Assembly: GCF_028751195.1 (NCBI RefSeq)
Contig: NZ_CP066784.1
Location: 682,001 to 746,000 of the forward strand
From: Alicyclobacillus sp. ALC3
GTDB lineage: Bacteria; Bacillota; Bacilli; Alicyclobacillales; Alicyclobacillaceae
Direction of reading: 5' to 3'
DNA: 64,000 nucleotides
The notes below the pieces were generated by a model that saw only the letters and a program-made list of their open reading frames with translations, was not told the DNA's origin and made no database searches. Made by a program: the position numbers and the translations under genes. Positions within the stretch are counted from its first letter, which is position 1; every line of letters starts with the position of its first letter. This document shows, one piece after another, positions 50,264 to 59,335 of this stretch.

Positions 50264-53200
50264 CTAGTTTCCTCCCTCCAGCTTGTAGACTTTGGCTTGT
50301 AGGTCTTGCACAGCTCCAACCAGGTGCGCGATCACCGCGTAGAGATCGATCCCGTGACCGTCCTCGCTCTGCACCTCAATGGGCGCATCTTCCGCGATGA
50401 GGCCAACCCGCTGGCGCGTCTCACCCTTGATGACGTAGTCCTGCAGCGACAAGTCGTAGATGACTTTGATAGACTCTGCAACGTTGTGAGTGCGCACCGC
50501 TTCCTTCCACGCGCCGGACGATGCGTTGTTGAAGGCGTAGGAGTACATGCCACGAAATGCGAAGCCACTCTCACCGATGAGGTTCACGTCGTTGCTCGTT
50601 GGGATGAGTGACGCATCCCCGTTCGATGGACTCTCCCGAATCAGAAAATGATCTCCTACCGTCGTGACGGACAGGTGAAGCGCCGTGTCACCCTCGATGT
50701 AGCCGTTGCCGTTGAGCCCAACCCACAGCCGCCCCAGCAGTTCGACATCGCCGCCAGCCAAGGCGTGGCCTGCTGTCGTGGTCTGCCCGGCGGTCGCGTA
50801 GGTGAACGTAGTGGCGTCCGTATTGTTTGACATGTAGACGCCTTGCTGATTGGCAACGAGGATGGCGTATCCGGACCCGATGGCGGTCAAGTTCCAGAGC
50901 GCCAAGTTCATATTGTTCGGGCCACCAAGGTTCAGATCGCCCGTCGTGATGTTGGCCGCGTCGAGATTAGTCACGTTGACCACGGCCGCGTCCAATGTCC
51001 CGGCGTTCATTAGGCTTGCGTCGAACCCTGCGCCGGTACCGAACGTGGTATAGACGAAGTTCCCGTTCGCGTCCTTCGTGTTGCTGATGCCAAAGATACC
51101 GCCCGCTAGTTTCAACGCCTGCGTGGCATTGACCAGCGTGGACGCGTTCATGATCGTGATCCCGTTTGAATCCACCGTCACATACCCGCCAGCGGACTGA
51201 AGCGCGTTCTGGTCTGCAGATATGACACCACTTAGATACGCTGTGTCGAGCGGGCTACCCGGTTGCAGCGCGGTGCTTGCTGTGGCGCTCGCCTGGTTAG
51301 CTGTGGTGATGGCTGTGGTCGCAGACGACAGAGCGGACGTGGCCGTCGTGGTTGCACTCGTAGCGGCCGTTGTGGCTTGCGCAGCTTGAGCTGCAGCAGC
51401 CGATGCGTTTTGCAGAGCCGTGAGCGCATTGCTCGCCGTCGTGACGGTCGTCGGCCGGAAGGTGCCAAGCGTGACTTGCGTGTTGAGCGGGTTAACGAGG
51501 TCTCGCGCCAACTCAATCACGCGCATTTGTTCCTGCAACGGTGGTTGGATGCCTAAGTCAATCACGTTGACGGTGTCACCGAGTAAGACCCGTTCGTGCG
51601 CGTAGCCAGAGATTTGGGATAAGTCCGCCACGCTCATCTGATACGTCACGGTGGGCGTGTTGACGGTCTGCAGGTAGTCCCACGCCTCTTGTAAGAGCGT
51701 TGCCGCGTCCGTCTGGTTCGAGTCGGTGTAGGACGTGTAGCGATTGCGCGTGGCGCCTGCGCGTCCGTACAAAGCTAGTGCGTTCGGGTCACTCACATAC
51801 GTTTGGCCGCTCGGCTTGTTGGCCGGATTGGGCGGTGTCGTCCAGGTGACGGACGCAAAGGTGAGTGGCACATTCGTCGTGTTGTTGGTCGCCCCGAAGC
51901 CATATACCGCTGTGAAGAGGTTGGTGGTATCGACCGTGCGCTGGACAGACTTGATGTCTTTGCCGAACTCGTAGCGCTTGCCTGTCACTGAGCCCACTTG
52001 TTGCACCCAGTCCACGTATCTGCCCGTGATGCTGTTTCCGCTGATGGTGATGCGGAAGGACAACTCGCCGCCCCAAGTCGTCACAAGCTGAGTCAGTGCC
52101 GCAAGGACATTCGTTTGCGTGAGCGTCAGGGATTGCGAGGTAGCCGTCACGCTGACGTTGCCTGGACTCCAGCGCGTACCGCTCAACACATCTGTGAGCG
52201 CTGTAGATGGTGTAACGGACGAGAGTGTGAGCGACGAGATGAACTCATCAATCAGTTCCGCTTGCCCAGCCTGCGTACAGGTCGCCGTTTTGTACTCGCC
52301 GCTTGACGTGTCGTATTCGTCGGTGAGCGTCACCTCAAACAACTCGTATTGACCTGCTTGCCCGAGAAACGCTATCCATGCGCCTTTGACGACGTACGCC
52401 GCGTCGGGATGGTTGGCAGGCACGTCGAACACAAGTTGATTCTGCACCTGTCCTTGTGCGGCGTTTGTGGCGTTGAATATCTGCACCGTGTGGATCGCGT
52501 TGTAAAACGGACACACCGGCGTGCCGGTTGGGGTCGCGCCGTCCTGTGGGATGAGCACGCATTCGAGCGATTCTGCTGCTGAGAAGACGTAGAGGGTAGG
52601 CGGAGGGGATTCGACTTTTGCGGTCACTTGTGCAGACAAACTGCCAACGCCTACAAATGCAGCCGTGGGGCTTTCCACAACGCCAACGGGCGCGGACAGC
52701 GTACCGATGCCAACGAATGATCCGCTGGTCGATTCTCCTTCATCTGACGTCGCGGACAGAGAACCAACGCCAAGAAACCCGCCTGCGGCTGGCTCAATCA
52801 GTTCTTCCGATGCGCTGAGCGACCCGACACCCACAAATGCGCCAGCGATGTACGGCGACTGCAATGTGACGGATGCTGCGAGGTTGCCCACGCCAGTGAA
52901 GGCGCCGGCTGTTTCTTCGGCCTCCATTGGTGCGGCTGAGAGAGATCCAACGCCGACGAACCCGCCTGACGTGGTTGTCTCCTCGACGATCGTCGGAGCT
53001 GAGAGTGAGCCAATGCCGACGAATGTACCGCTCACGTCGATTGGGGTGGTCGGGGCAAGCGTCGTGAACGGCGCCTCCGCAACAACCCACGCCCCTCCAG
53101 CCTGTGCGTTGGAGTAATAATTGGTGGAGGACGCCAATCCGGTTAGGTCCACAGAAGCAAAGCCATTCGCATCAGCCGTGACGGATGACTTATTCGCCCA

Positions 53201-53329
53201 AGCTGGCGGGTAAGTTCCTCCATTGCTGGTACCCCAGTAAAATACGATACTGGCCCCGGAGGAAGCACCCGACACGGACAGCGTGGCGCTGTCGCTTGTG
53301 ACATTGGTCACAGATAGACTAGCTGACAC
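50264..53329 (-). CDS. phage tail spike/endopeptidase-type protein with repeats and C-terminal S74 chaperone
   Basis: 1021 residues from a GTG with GGGAGG upstream. Order: an FN3-like N-terminus (1-90), seven ~20-residue repeats with the core FVGVGSLSA (about 101-235), a Tal/prophage-tail-endopeptidase-like region (about 250-610; VDWVQQVGSVTGKRYEFGKD, VLLGDTVNVIDLG), an Ala/Thr-rich stalk (QAAQATTAATSATTTATSAL), a beta-helical part, and an intramolecular chaperone of Peptidase_S74 type at the end (AFRGMYSYAFNNASSGAWKE, RQRVGLIAEDAP). Baseplate protein that contacts the cell. The repeat array is unusual at this position. Confidence 0.75.
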   Translation of the reverse strand: MSASLSVTNVTSDSATLSVSGASSGASIVFYWGTSNGGTYPPAWANKSSVTADANGFASVDLTGLASSTNYYSNAQAGGAWVVAEAPFTTLAPTTPIDVSGTFVGIGSLSAPTIVEETTTSGGFVGVGSLSAAPMEAEETAGAFTGVGNLAASVTLQSPYIAGAFVGVGSLSASEELIEPAAGGFLGVGSLSATSDEGESTSGSFVGIGTLSAPVGVVESPTAAFVGVGSLSAQVTAKVESPPPTLYVFSAAESLECVLIPQDGATPTGTPVCPFYNAIHTVQIFNATNAAQGQVQNQLVFDVPANHPDAAYVVKGAWIAFLGQAGQYELFEVTLTDEYDTSSGEYKTATCTQAGQAELIDEFISSLTLSSVTPSTALTDVLSGTRWSPGNVSVTATSQSLTLTQTNVLAALTQLVTTWGGELSFRITISGNSITGRYVDWVQQVGSVTGKRYEFGKDIKSVQRTVDTTNLFTAVYGFGATNNTTNVPLTFASVTWTTPPNPANKPSGQTYVSDPNALALYGRAGATRNRYTSYTDSNQTDAATLLQEAWDYLQTVNTPTVTYQMSVADLSQISGYAHERVLLGDTVNVIDLGIQPPLQEQMRVIELARDLVNPLNTQVTLGTFRPTTVTTASNALTALQNASAAAAQAAQATTAATSATTTATSALSSATTAITTANQASATASTALQPGSPLDTAYLSGVISADQNALQSAGGYVTVDSNGITIMNASTLVNATQALKLAGGIFGISNTKDANGNFVYTTFGTGAGFDASLMNAGTLDAAVVNVTNLDAANITTGDLNLGGPNNMNLALWNLTAIGSGYAILVANQQGVYMSNNTDATTFTYATAGQTTTAGHALAGGDVELLGRLWVGLNGNGYIEGDTALHLSVTTVGDHFLIRESPSNGDASLIPTSNDVNLIGESGFAFRGMYSYAFNNASSGAWKEAVRTHNVAESIKVIYDLSLQDYVIKGETRQRVGLIAEDAPIEVQSEDGHGIDLYAVIAHLVGAVQDLQAKVYKLEGGN
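52624..53029 (-). repeat. seven repeats encoding FVGVGSLSA units in the tail spike
   Basis: Consecutive units of about 60 bp encode (T/G/A/S)F(V/T/L)G(V/I)G(S/N/T)L(S/A)A followed by 9-12 variable residues. The DNA copies are diverged, so the array is old rather than a recent expansion. Confidence 0.7.
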
Positions 53330-53369
53330 TAAAAATCACCTCCCGCCCCGTTATGTCATTGCGGGAGTT

Positions 53370-53777
53370 TTAACCGTTGTACTGCACGAGCGAAAAGACC
53401 AGCGTACCCGACTTGATGATTATTTCGTCGTTCGCGCCGCTCGTGAGCGTTTCAGACGGGCTAGACAACACGCGCGCAATCATGTTACCGCCTGTCGCCG
53501 CATCCATCAGGCCAATAAAAGTCTCTGTCGTAGTCGCGCCTGTCCACGGTGCAAAGGTGATGTCACTCGGGTTGGACACCGAACCAGTCGAGGCAGTCGG
53601 GAACGTCACCGGCTGCCGCGCATAGCCGCCGCCGGACAATTCGTTTGTGGTGTCGCCTGCTGTCGTTGGGTCGGCAGTAAACAACGCTACGTAGAATGTG
53701 CCGCCCCCAATTGTGACCGTCGCGTTGAGCAGCGCGTTTGCGCCGTACGTCGTGAGATTGCCTTGTCCTGTTGCCAA
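53370..53777 (-). CDS. small tail fibre-like protein
   Basis: 135 residues from the TTG at 53777 (GGAGG 8 nt upstream). Beta-rich: TFYVALFTADPTTAGDTTNE, YARQPVTFPTAS, ITFAPWTGATTTETFIGLMD, GGNMIARVLSSPSETL, FSLVQYNG. This pattern occurs in small phage tail-fibre or decoration proteins. Located between Dit and the spike. Confidence 0.6.
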   Translation of the reverse strand: MATGQGNLTTYGANALLNATVTIGGGTFYVALFTADPTTAGDTTNELSGGGYARQPVTFPTASTGSVSNPSDITFAPWTGATTTETFIGLMDAATGGNMIARVLSSPSETLTSGANDEIIIKSGTLVFSLVQYNG

Positions 53778-53800
53778 TGTGATCGCCTCCAAAGGGTTGG

Positions 53801-54571
53801 TTATAGCCAGCGTGGCGTCCAGTTGAGTGAGCCGGACGTGACGCCTGTTGGCGTGATGTTCAGTGTGTTTGCGCCTGGTTGCAGAGCGAAGAACTGCGAC
53901 GTGATGTCAAGTGCCGTCATCGCAGGCGAACCATTGATGGACACAAGCCCGCGCGTGCAGTCGATCGTGACTGTATCCCCTGATGCAAATGAGGAGTTGA
54001 GCAGCATGAACTTGCCACTCGATGCGTGAGTGACCTTGAGTGACGTGGCAGCTGCCGTGAGTGTCAGACTGATGACCGGGTAGGTCTGATAGGTGCCAGT
54101 CACATCCGGACTCGCGCTGTCGGACGCGAAGGTCGCGGACTGCTGTGTGTCATACGCGAAGGGGTCGGCGCACATGAAGATGACTTTGCCGTTGCCGAGC
54201 GTCACCATCTGCGTGATGTCCGTGGACTGTGTGCCAGCGCCCCCACCCATGCCTTCGTCCGGCACAGCGTAGTAGGTCAGGTTTGGCTCATTGTCAAACG
54301 ACAACGACTGGAGGCCACTCGCGGGACTGAGCCACGCGGCAATGTTGCGGATCTGTGTGCGCAAGTCCATATTCGAGGTCGCCGTCACAGACACGTGGAC
54401 TTGAATCCAACGTGGGCCAAGGTCGGTGCGCGTGTACCATAGACCCGGACGCTTTGGCACATTCAGCGAGACACTGTTCACTGGCGGCAAGATGCCTGTC
54501 ACGGTGCTTGTGGCATAGACACCGTAGGTGGACGAATGCGTGCCATTGTAGGTGAATCCGTAGACTGTCAA
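53801..54571 (-). CDS. distal tail protein (Dit-like)
   Basis: 256 residues from a TTG with GGAGGTG 7 nt upstream. Siphovirus distal-tail pattern: PPVNSVSLNVPKRPGLWYTR near the N-terminus, RNIAAWLSPASGLQSLSFDN, LTYYAVPDEG, KVIFMCADPFAYD, then a galectin-like C-terminus (GDTVTIDCTRGLVSINGSPA, FFALQPGANTLNIT). Dit links the tail tube to the baseplate; the position before the spike gene fits. Confidence 0.75.
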   Translation of the reverse strand: MTVYGFTYNGTHSSTYGVYATSTVTGILPPVNSVSLNVPKRPGLWYTRTDLGPRWIQVHVSVTATSNMDLRTQIRNIAAWLSPASGLQSLSFDNEPNLTYYAVPDEGMGGGAGTQSTDITQMVTLGNGKVIFMCADPFAYDTQQSATFASDSASPDVTGTYQTYPVISLTLTAAATSLKVTHASSGKFMLLNSSFASGDTVTIDCTRGLVSINGSPAMTALDITSQFFALQPGANTLNITPTGVTSGSLNWTPRWL

Positions 54572-54582
54572 CTGTTCACCTC

Positions 54583-55449
54583 CTACTCCGTGACCGTCGC
54601 CGAAACCACGGCCTCACTGGCTGCATCGTAGAAGCCGCGCAGTTTCGCTGTTTGCTTGAGCAGTGCGCCACTTCTGTCCATCGCGACTTGTTCCCAACTG
54701 CCGCTATACATCGTGATGGATAGCCAGTCAAAGGTCGTGGTGATGCTGTCCGACGTGCCGTTTTGCATGTCCGTCCACAGCCCCTCATCCTCGATGGCGA
54801 GGTTGAGCGTACACTCCACCACCACCGGGCCCGGTTGGATGCCAATCACGTCTTGGATGTTGTCGGAGTGGAGCAGCTTCATCACACGTGTGAACTTCCA
54901 TGTGCCCGTTTCCACGCCTGCAACTCTCACGCCACCGACCGATATGGCACCGTCATAAGCCGCGGGTGTCGGTTCAATCGGCACGCTCGCGCCCGACCAG
55001 GACGTCGTCTGGCTCATCTTGCTCCACCACTGTGACTGGCACGTGAGACCGCCGTTCACATCCCAGTTGAGTGTCCACTGTTGGAGTCTGCCGCCCGTGT
55101 AGAGCCGAGCCGTGTTGCCGTCAAACTCCGTTAGGCTGTACGACGTAGGCACATCGGCCATGCCGAACGTGTGTACGTTCCCATTCACAGACTCGGTACC
55201 GAACATCGCGCGCAGTTCATCGAGCACCGTCGGCACGGTCGCGAAGTGTGCGCAGGTGACTTTCCCGCCTGAGTAGATGGGCGTGTTTAGGAGCGTGGAC
55301 GTGATAGAGGTGGTGTTGCTGATAGACTGGTATTTAACTTCATCGGTCGCGGTAAGTGACGTGACCGGGAGCCACAGGGAAGCAGGCGCACCCTCCCCCC
55401 ACGAAGACTCTGCTCCGTAGCCAAGAATGCTTTGCGAGGATAGAAGCAT
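54583..55449 (-). CDS. second tail-tube-like protein
   Basis: 288 residues. N-terminus ILGYGAESSWGEGAPASLWL, and the general layout (long beta sandwich, KFTRVMKLLHSD, GPVVVECTLNLAIED) parallels the major tail protein at 60132-61079. Placed between tape measure and Dit, so it may cap the tube or form the tube-baseplate joint. Its ATG overlaps the tape measure stop. No exact family known to me. Confidence 0.55.
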   Translation of the reverse strand: MLLSSQSILGYGAESSWGEGAPASLWLPVTSLTATDEVKYQSISNTTSITSTLLNTPIYSGGKVTCAHFATVPTVLDELRAMFGTESVNGNVHTFGMADVPTSYSLTEFDGNTARLYTGGRLQQWTLNWDVNGGLTCQSQWWSKMSQTTSWSGASVPIEPTPAAYDGAISVGGVRVAGVETGTWKFTRVMKLLHSDNIQDVIGIQPGPVVVECTLNLAIEDEGLWTDMQNGTSDSITTTFDWLSITMYSGSWEQVAMDRSGALLKQTAKLRGFYDAASEAVVSATVTE

Positions 55450-58400
55450 CAGCGTGTCACCCCGGCCGCGCGCAGTTTCTGTTGGTTGTAGAAGGCCACC
55501 TGTTGCGCAAACTTCTCCACCTGTTTCGGGTCGCTGAGGTTCGCACCGTGGAAGTGGACTTCGGTGTGAATAGTGAGCGGCCCGGAGGACGCACCCTGTT
55601 GCGCCGCGTCCTGCGCGAAGGTGGTGGCTGCCGTTTGGCCCATGGCTGCGGGGGATGCGGCTGCGGTGCCGAGGACGCCGGGATTAAGTGTCTTTTCAAG
55701 CGTCTGCGCTACTCTCATGGCTGCCCCTTGCATCTGGGGGATGCCAGCCAAGAACCCTTGCGTGTACATCTTCATAAAGTTCGGTGCCCACATGTCGGAC
55801 GTTGCGCCCGGCCCCTTCTCGGTTGGCGAGCCAAAACCGAGGAACGCCTTGACTTGTCCAATGACCGCAGATGCGGCGTGCGTCACCCAGTGCAGACCGT
55901 TCAGGATGCCTTGCGCCAGCATGTGAATGAGGTTCTCACCCCACGTGAGGCCCTGCCTGATCCACTTCTGCATTTCATTCCCGATGTCCATGCCGAGTTG
56001 GCTCCAATTCAGCCGGAAGATGCCCATGAATGCCTTAAAGCCCTGTGTGATACGGTTCCACATATTGACGAAGAACTTCTCGATCGGTCGCCAGTGCGAG
56101 ATGACTAAGCCTGCCAACACCAGGAACGGCGCAAAGATGGTGATGAGGATTTTGACACCAAGGCCGAGGTGGGTGAACCAGTGCCACGCCTGTTTGAGCC
56201 ACGTCACTACAGCCTGCCAGTGCTTGACAACGAGAACGATGACGGCGATTAGTGCCGCGATGCCGATGATAATCAGCGCAATCGGGTTCGCGTCCATGAC
56301 GGCATTCACAATGCCTTGTGCGACTGCCCACGCCCTGGTAGCAACCGACACTGCGACAGTTGCGATCTTTTGTCCTACCAAGCGGGCGGTGTTCTTGAGA
56401 AGCTCAAGTCCATACAGAGCCTGGATGCGGTATGTGAGCACAAGGCTGGAGTTCCATATCTTCTGAGCCAGCGTTGAAAGACCTGTCGCGAGCGTCCACG
56501 CCTTCTGTTCTTTTGGTAGAATGCGCAGAAACATGAGAAGTGGCCGCAGAATACCGGACGCCGCATTAAGCGCGAAGAACGCCCCTACCACAGCGCCGAT
56601 GCCGGTTGCCCACTGCGTGATACGCGGGTTGAGTGTGAGCAGCCAATTCGCGAGTTTGAGGACACCTGCAGCCGCGAGAACTACGGCACCGACCAACACC
56701 CGCAACGCCGGATTCGTGCGCAACGCCGTACTGAGAACGTTTGCTAGATTCTTCACGAGCTTCAACATCTGCAACCCGACCGGAGCCACCGCGACTAGGA
56801 GTTCGCCGATAATCTTCGCGAGTCCTCCGATTGCGCCCATGGCTGCTTTCCCACTTGTGGCCGCATACGTCAGGAATTCCTTGAACCCTTTCGTGCCAGC
56901 GAGCGCATCTGTCCACTTGTAGAACTTGTGGGTCATGCTGACAAGGCCGTTCTCCATTGATTTTGCAGACGGGCTAAACGCCATCATCAGGTTTGCGAAG
57001 CCGCGCATGACGTTCCCTGCGCTATGCCCAAACGCGATGATAGCCGGGCCGGCAGTGGATGCAAGCCACTGAAAGAATTGCTTGTTGTCCCCCGACTTGA
57101 GCCCCTTGTCCATCTGCGTGAAGAGCACCGTAAACGCCTGCCCTGCTGCCGCGATGACAGGGTGCATGTCCGTCATCAGCGTTTCGACGCCTTGGAGAGC
57201 GAGTTCGAACACCGTGAACACAGGCGTCTGGAACGAGTGAGCAAAGCTGCGCCACTGGTTTTCGAAGTTTGTCAGCGTCTGCACAGCCTTCACCTGTGCC
57301 CCGTCAAGGCCGTACATGGCCTGTGCCTCTTGCTGGAGGGCTGATGTGCGTCCTGACGCGGTATTTGCCGTGGCGTAGGCTGCCTGTGCGGTATGGAGCG
57401 CCGTGGCCGCAGTAAACACCGCCTTAAGGTTGCCCATCGCGACAGCGCCGAACCCTACGACGCCAGCACCTGCAGCCGTGAATGCGGATGCGAGACCCAT
57501 GATAGCGTTGCCTGCCGCCGCGCCAAGGGGAGCGATCGTGGGGAGTGCGCCAAGACCAACGGCGGCTAGGACGCCCATGCCGCCACCTGCCTTCGCCGCA
57601 TTAGCCCCTGCGCCTGCTGCGCCTCCGCCGTTCAACTCACCTTCGAGCGACTTCGCCTCTCCCCGCAAGGCCGCGATTTGTGCTTGTGCTTCTTCAGTCT
57701 CGAGACTCGTCGGGATACGCGCCAAGTCCTTGCGCAGTGCGAGTGCCTCCGCCTGCAGTTTCATCGCCGCAGCCGTTGCACCCGGTGACGATAGGTCAAA
57801 CGAAGCCAGTTTCTTGCCTAGTTCGTCCGCGCGCGCCTGGAACTGCTCCATTGCATCCTTGGCTTCGCCTGTGGAGAGTGCGACATGTTTGGCGTCGCCG
57901 ACCATCTTGTAGAGCGCACCGCTCGCGCCAGCCCATGCTACTTCCGCTTCTCTGGCTTTTGTTGGGTCGGTTAAGTCGCCCTGGAGTGCTGTGATGAGCT
58001 GACCAAACCCGGTTGGGTCATTCTTCTTCGCCCTTTTCCCTCCGCCGAACAAACGACTCAACCACGATGCTTTTGGCGCTGTCTTGAGCGCATCTTCCGC
58101 CGCTTTGACCTGTGCGATCGCCATCAGCGCTTCCTTGTTGTTAGCGTGAATCTTGAACGAGTCGTCGCCGTGGAGTTCCACAAGGGCTGTACGCACTTCG
58201 TATATCTTGCGCAGTGCATCCTCATCGTTCACACGCATCATCAGGCTGCGCAATTGTTGTTCCAACGCCAATGCGTGTGCTTGCATGTCCTCCACTTTGT
58301 AGAGGGCACTATCATCGTTAAGGTCAATCGACACTACAATGCGGCGCAAGTCTTCCATCTGCACCTTGATCCGATCAAGTTCCGCGCGCGCCTTGTAGTC

Positions 58401-58709
58401 TCGCAGTTTAATTTCTGCGGTCACGTTACGGATGGAATCCATCTGATCCTTGAAAAATTTCAACTCTTCCAGCGCCCGCACATCGTCGAACTTAGCATCT
58501 ACCGTTGGGTGCTTGGCTGCGAGTTCGTCGACCTGTACCTTGGTTTCTTCAACAGAACGCCCCACCTGTTGCATGGCGCGCTTGGCCTGGTCGCTCGCAA
58601 TCGTAAACTCGTCGCCCATGACGGAGACACGATCCCCGATGGCAGTGAGCACCTCTTGCGCCTTCCCAGCCACAGCCGAGATGATGATCTGAAGCCTTGA
58701 ATCCGCCAT
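55449..58709 (-). CDS. phage tail tape measure protein
   Basis: 1086 residues. N-terminal coiled coils (TKVQVDELAAKHPTVDAKFD, DRIKVQMEDLRRIVVSIDLN), Gly/Ala-rich middle with several hydrophobic segments (GVLAAVGLGALPTIAPLGAA, LIIIGIAALIAVIVLVVKHW, ITIFAPFLVLAGLVISHW), and an FLGFGSPTEKGPG-type motif near the C-terminus. Typical siphovirus tape measure by size, composition and place after the tail chaperone. It sets tail length and passes into the cell with the DNA. By length alone the tail would be about 160 nm (inference). Confidence 0.85.
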   Translation of the reverse strand: MADSRLQIIISAVAGKAQEVLTAIGDRVSVMGDEFTIASDQAKRAMQQVGRSVEETKVQVDELAAKHPTVDAKFDDVRALEELKFFKDQMDSIRNVTAEIKLRDYKARAELDRIKVQMEDLRRIVVSIDLNDDSALYKVEDMQAHALALEQQLRSLMMRVNDEDALRKIYEVRTALVELHGDDSFKIHANNKEALMAIAQVKAAEDALKTAPKASWLSRLFGGGKRAKKNDPTGFGQLITALQGDLTDPTKAREAEVAWAGASGALYKMVGDAKHVALSTGEAKDAMEQFQARADELGKKLASFDLSSPGATAAAMKLQAEALALRKDLARIPTSLETEEAQAQIAALRGEAKSLEGELNGGGAAGAGANAAKAGGGMGVLAAVGLGALPTIAPLGAAAGNAIMGLASAFTAAGAGVVGFGAVAMGNLKAVFTAATALHTAQAAYATANTASGRTSALQQEAQAMYGLDGAQVKAVQTLTNFENQWRSFAHSFQTPVFTVFELALQGVETLMTDMHPVIAAAGQAFTVLFTQMDKGLKSGDNKQFFQWLASTAGPAIIAFGHSAGNVMRGFANLMMAFSPSAKSMENGLVSMTHKFYKWTDALAGTKGFKEFLTYAATSGKAAMGAIGGLAKIIGELLVAVAPVGLQMLKLVKNLANVLSTALRTNPALRVLVGAVVLAAAGVLKLANWLLTLNPRITQWATGIGAVVGAFFALNAASGILRPLLMFLRILPKEQKAWTLATGLSTLAQKIWNSSLVLTYRIQALYGLELLKNTARLVGQKIATVAVSVATRAWAVAQGIVNAVMDANPIALIIIGIAALIAVIVLVVKHWQAVVTWLKQAWHWFTHLGLGVKILITIFAPFLVLAGLVISHWRPIEKFFVNMWNRITQGFKAFMGIFRLNWSQLGMDIGNEMQKWIRQGLTWGENLIHMLAQGILNGLHWVTHAASAVIGQVKAFLGFGSPTEKGPGATSDMWAPNFMKMYTQGFLAGIPQMQGAAMRVAQTLEKTLNPGVLGTAAASPAAMGQTAATTFAQDAAQQGASSGPLTIHTEVHFHGANLSDPKQVEKFAQQVAFYNQQKLRAAGVTR

Positions 58710-58712
58710 CGG

Positions 58713-59272
58713 TTACGACCTCCTTGCCGCCTCAGCTTCGCGCTCGATGCGCATAAACTCGATTTCCAGCCGCACACGCCAAGCAGGGATGACGTCCAAT
58801 TCGCGTGGCGTGCATCCCCACCGTTGGCACACTTGCGACTCTTGGTACAGCAAAATATCCCCGCGTATGGGACGGCCTCTTAGGTATTGGCCGACCCGGC
58901 TGAGGAGTTTGGGTCCGGTTCCGTTGCTTCCATCGCTTCACCGAACGCCTTGTAGACGGCTTCTAGCACGATTTGGCCGGGAATCTTTTGCCACACGCTA
59001 GAGTCCACGGACGGCAGCGGCAGGATGGCGCCATCGTCGCTCTTCGGGTCCGTCAGGTTCCACTCCACGATCATCGATGTAGCGAGCGCTTGCGCCGCAT
59101 CCAGGTTACCGTCTGTATCGCCGTCTGCACTCTCACTTGGTTTGAGCGCCGCCAACTGCTTCATCGTTTCAAACGGCATCAATTTCGGGTGCGGGGTGAC
59201 GATGTACATGTCCTCCGCGAGCTCTTCCGGCAGGTACACGCGTTTCGTTGCTTCAACCTTCCACTTACCCAT
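58713..59272 (-). CDS. tail assembly chaperone, frameshift product (GT)
   Basis: Predicted -1 frameshift fusion of about 186 residues. Codons 1-122 are those of the G protein; reading then slips at C CCA AAC (58913-58907) into a frame encoding LLSRVGQYLRGRPIRGDILL, YQESQVCQRWGC, ELDVIPAWRVRLEIEFMRIE and a basic-acidic helix, with a stop at 58713. No start codon or ribosome binding site serves the second frame. This is the lambda G-GT arrangement directly before the tape measure gene. The GT form recruits the tape measure and tube proteins. Confidence 0.75.
58880..59272 (-). CDS. tail assembly chaperone, unshifted form (G)
   Basis: 130 residues from the ATG at 59272, behind AGGAGG; the longer frame to 59362 overlaps another gene and lacks support. 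KWKVEATKRVYLPEELAEDM, MPFETMKQLAALKP, SMIVEWNLTDPKSDDGAILP, PGQIVLEAVYKAFGEAMEAT. Size and position match phage G-like tail chaperones, which coat the tape measure protein during tail assembly. Confidence 0.75.
   Translation of the reverse strand: MGKWKVEATKRVYLPEELAEDMYIVTPHPKLMPFETMKQLAALKPSESADGDTDGNLDAAQALATSMIVEWNLTDPKSDDGAILPLPSVDSSVWQKIPGQIVLEAVYKAFGEAMEATEPDPNSSAGSANT
58907..58913 (-). promoter_or_regulatory. slippery heptamer for -1 ribosomal frameshift
   Basis: C CCA AAC in the correct frame (GAC CCA AAC) fits X XXY YYZ exactly. It lies 24 nt before the G stop codon and 192 nt of open -1 frame follow it. Confidence 0.75.
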
Positions 59273-59335
59273 GGTTTGCCTCCTATGCGATATAATTGAT
59301 ATAGTAGTAGTTGAATACGTCATGAGGTGATTAGC

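Noticed and set aside
58732-58941. 69-codon ORF after the tail chaperone
   Set aside because: Wrong frame; the open -1 frame that continues the chaperone explains this stretch.
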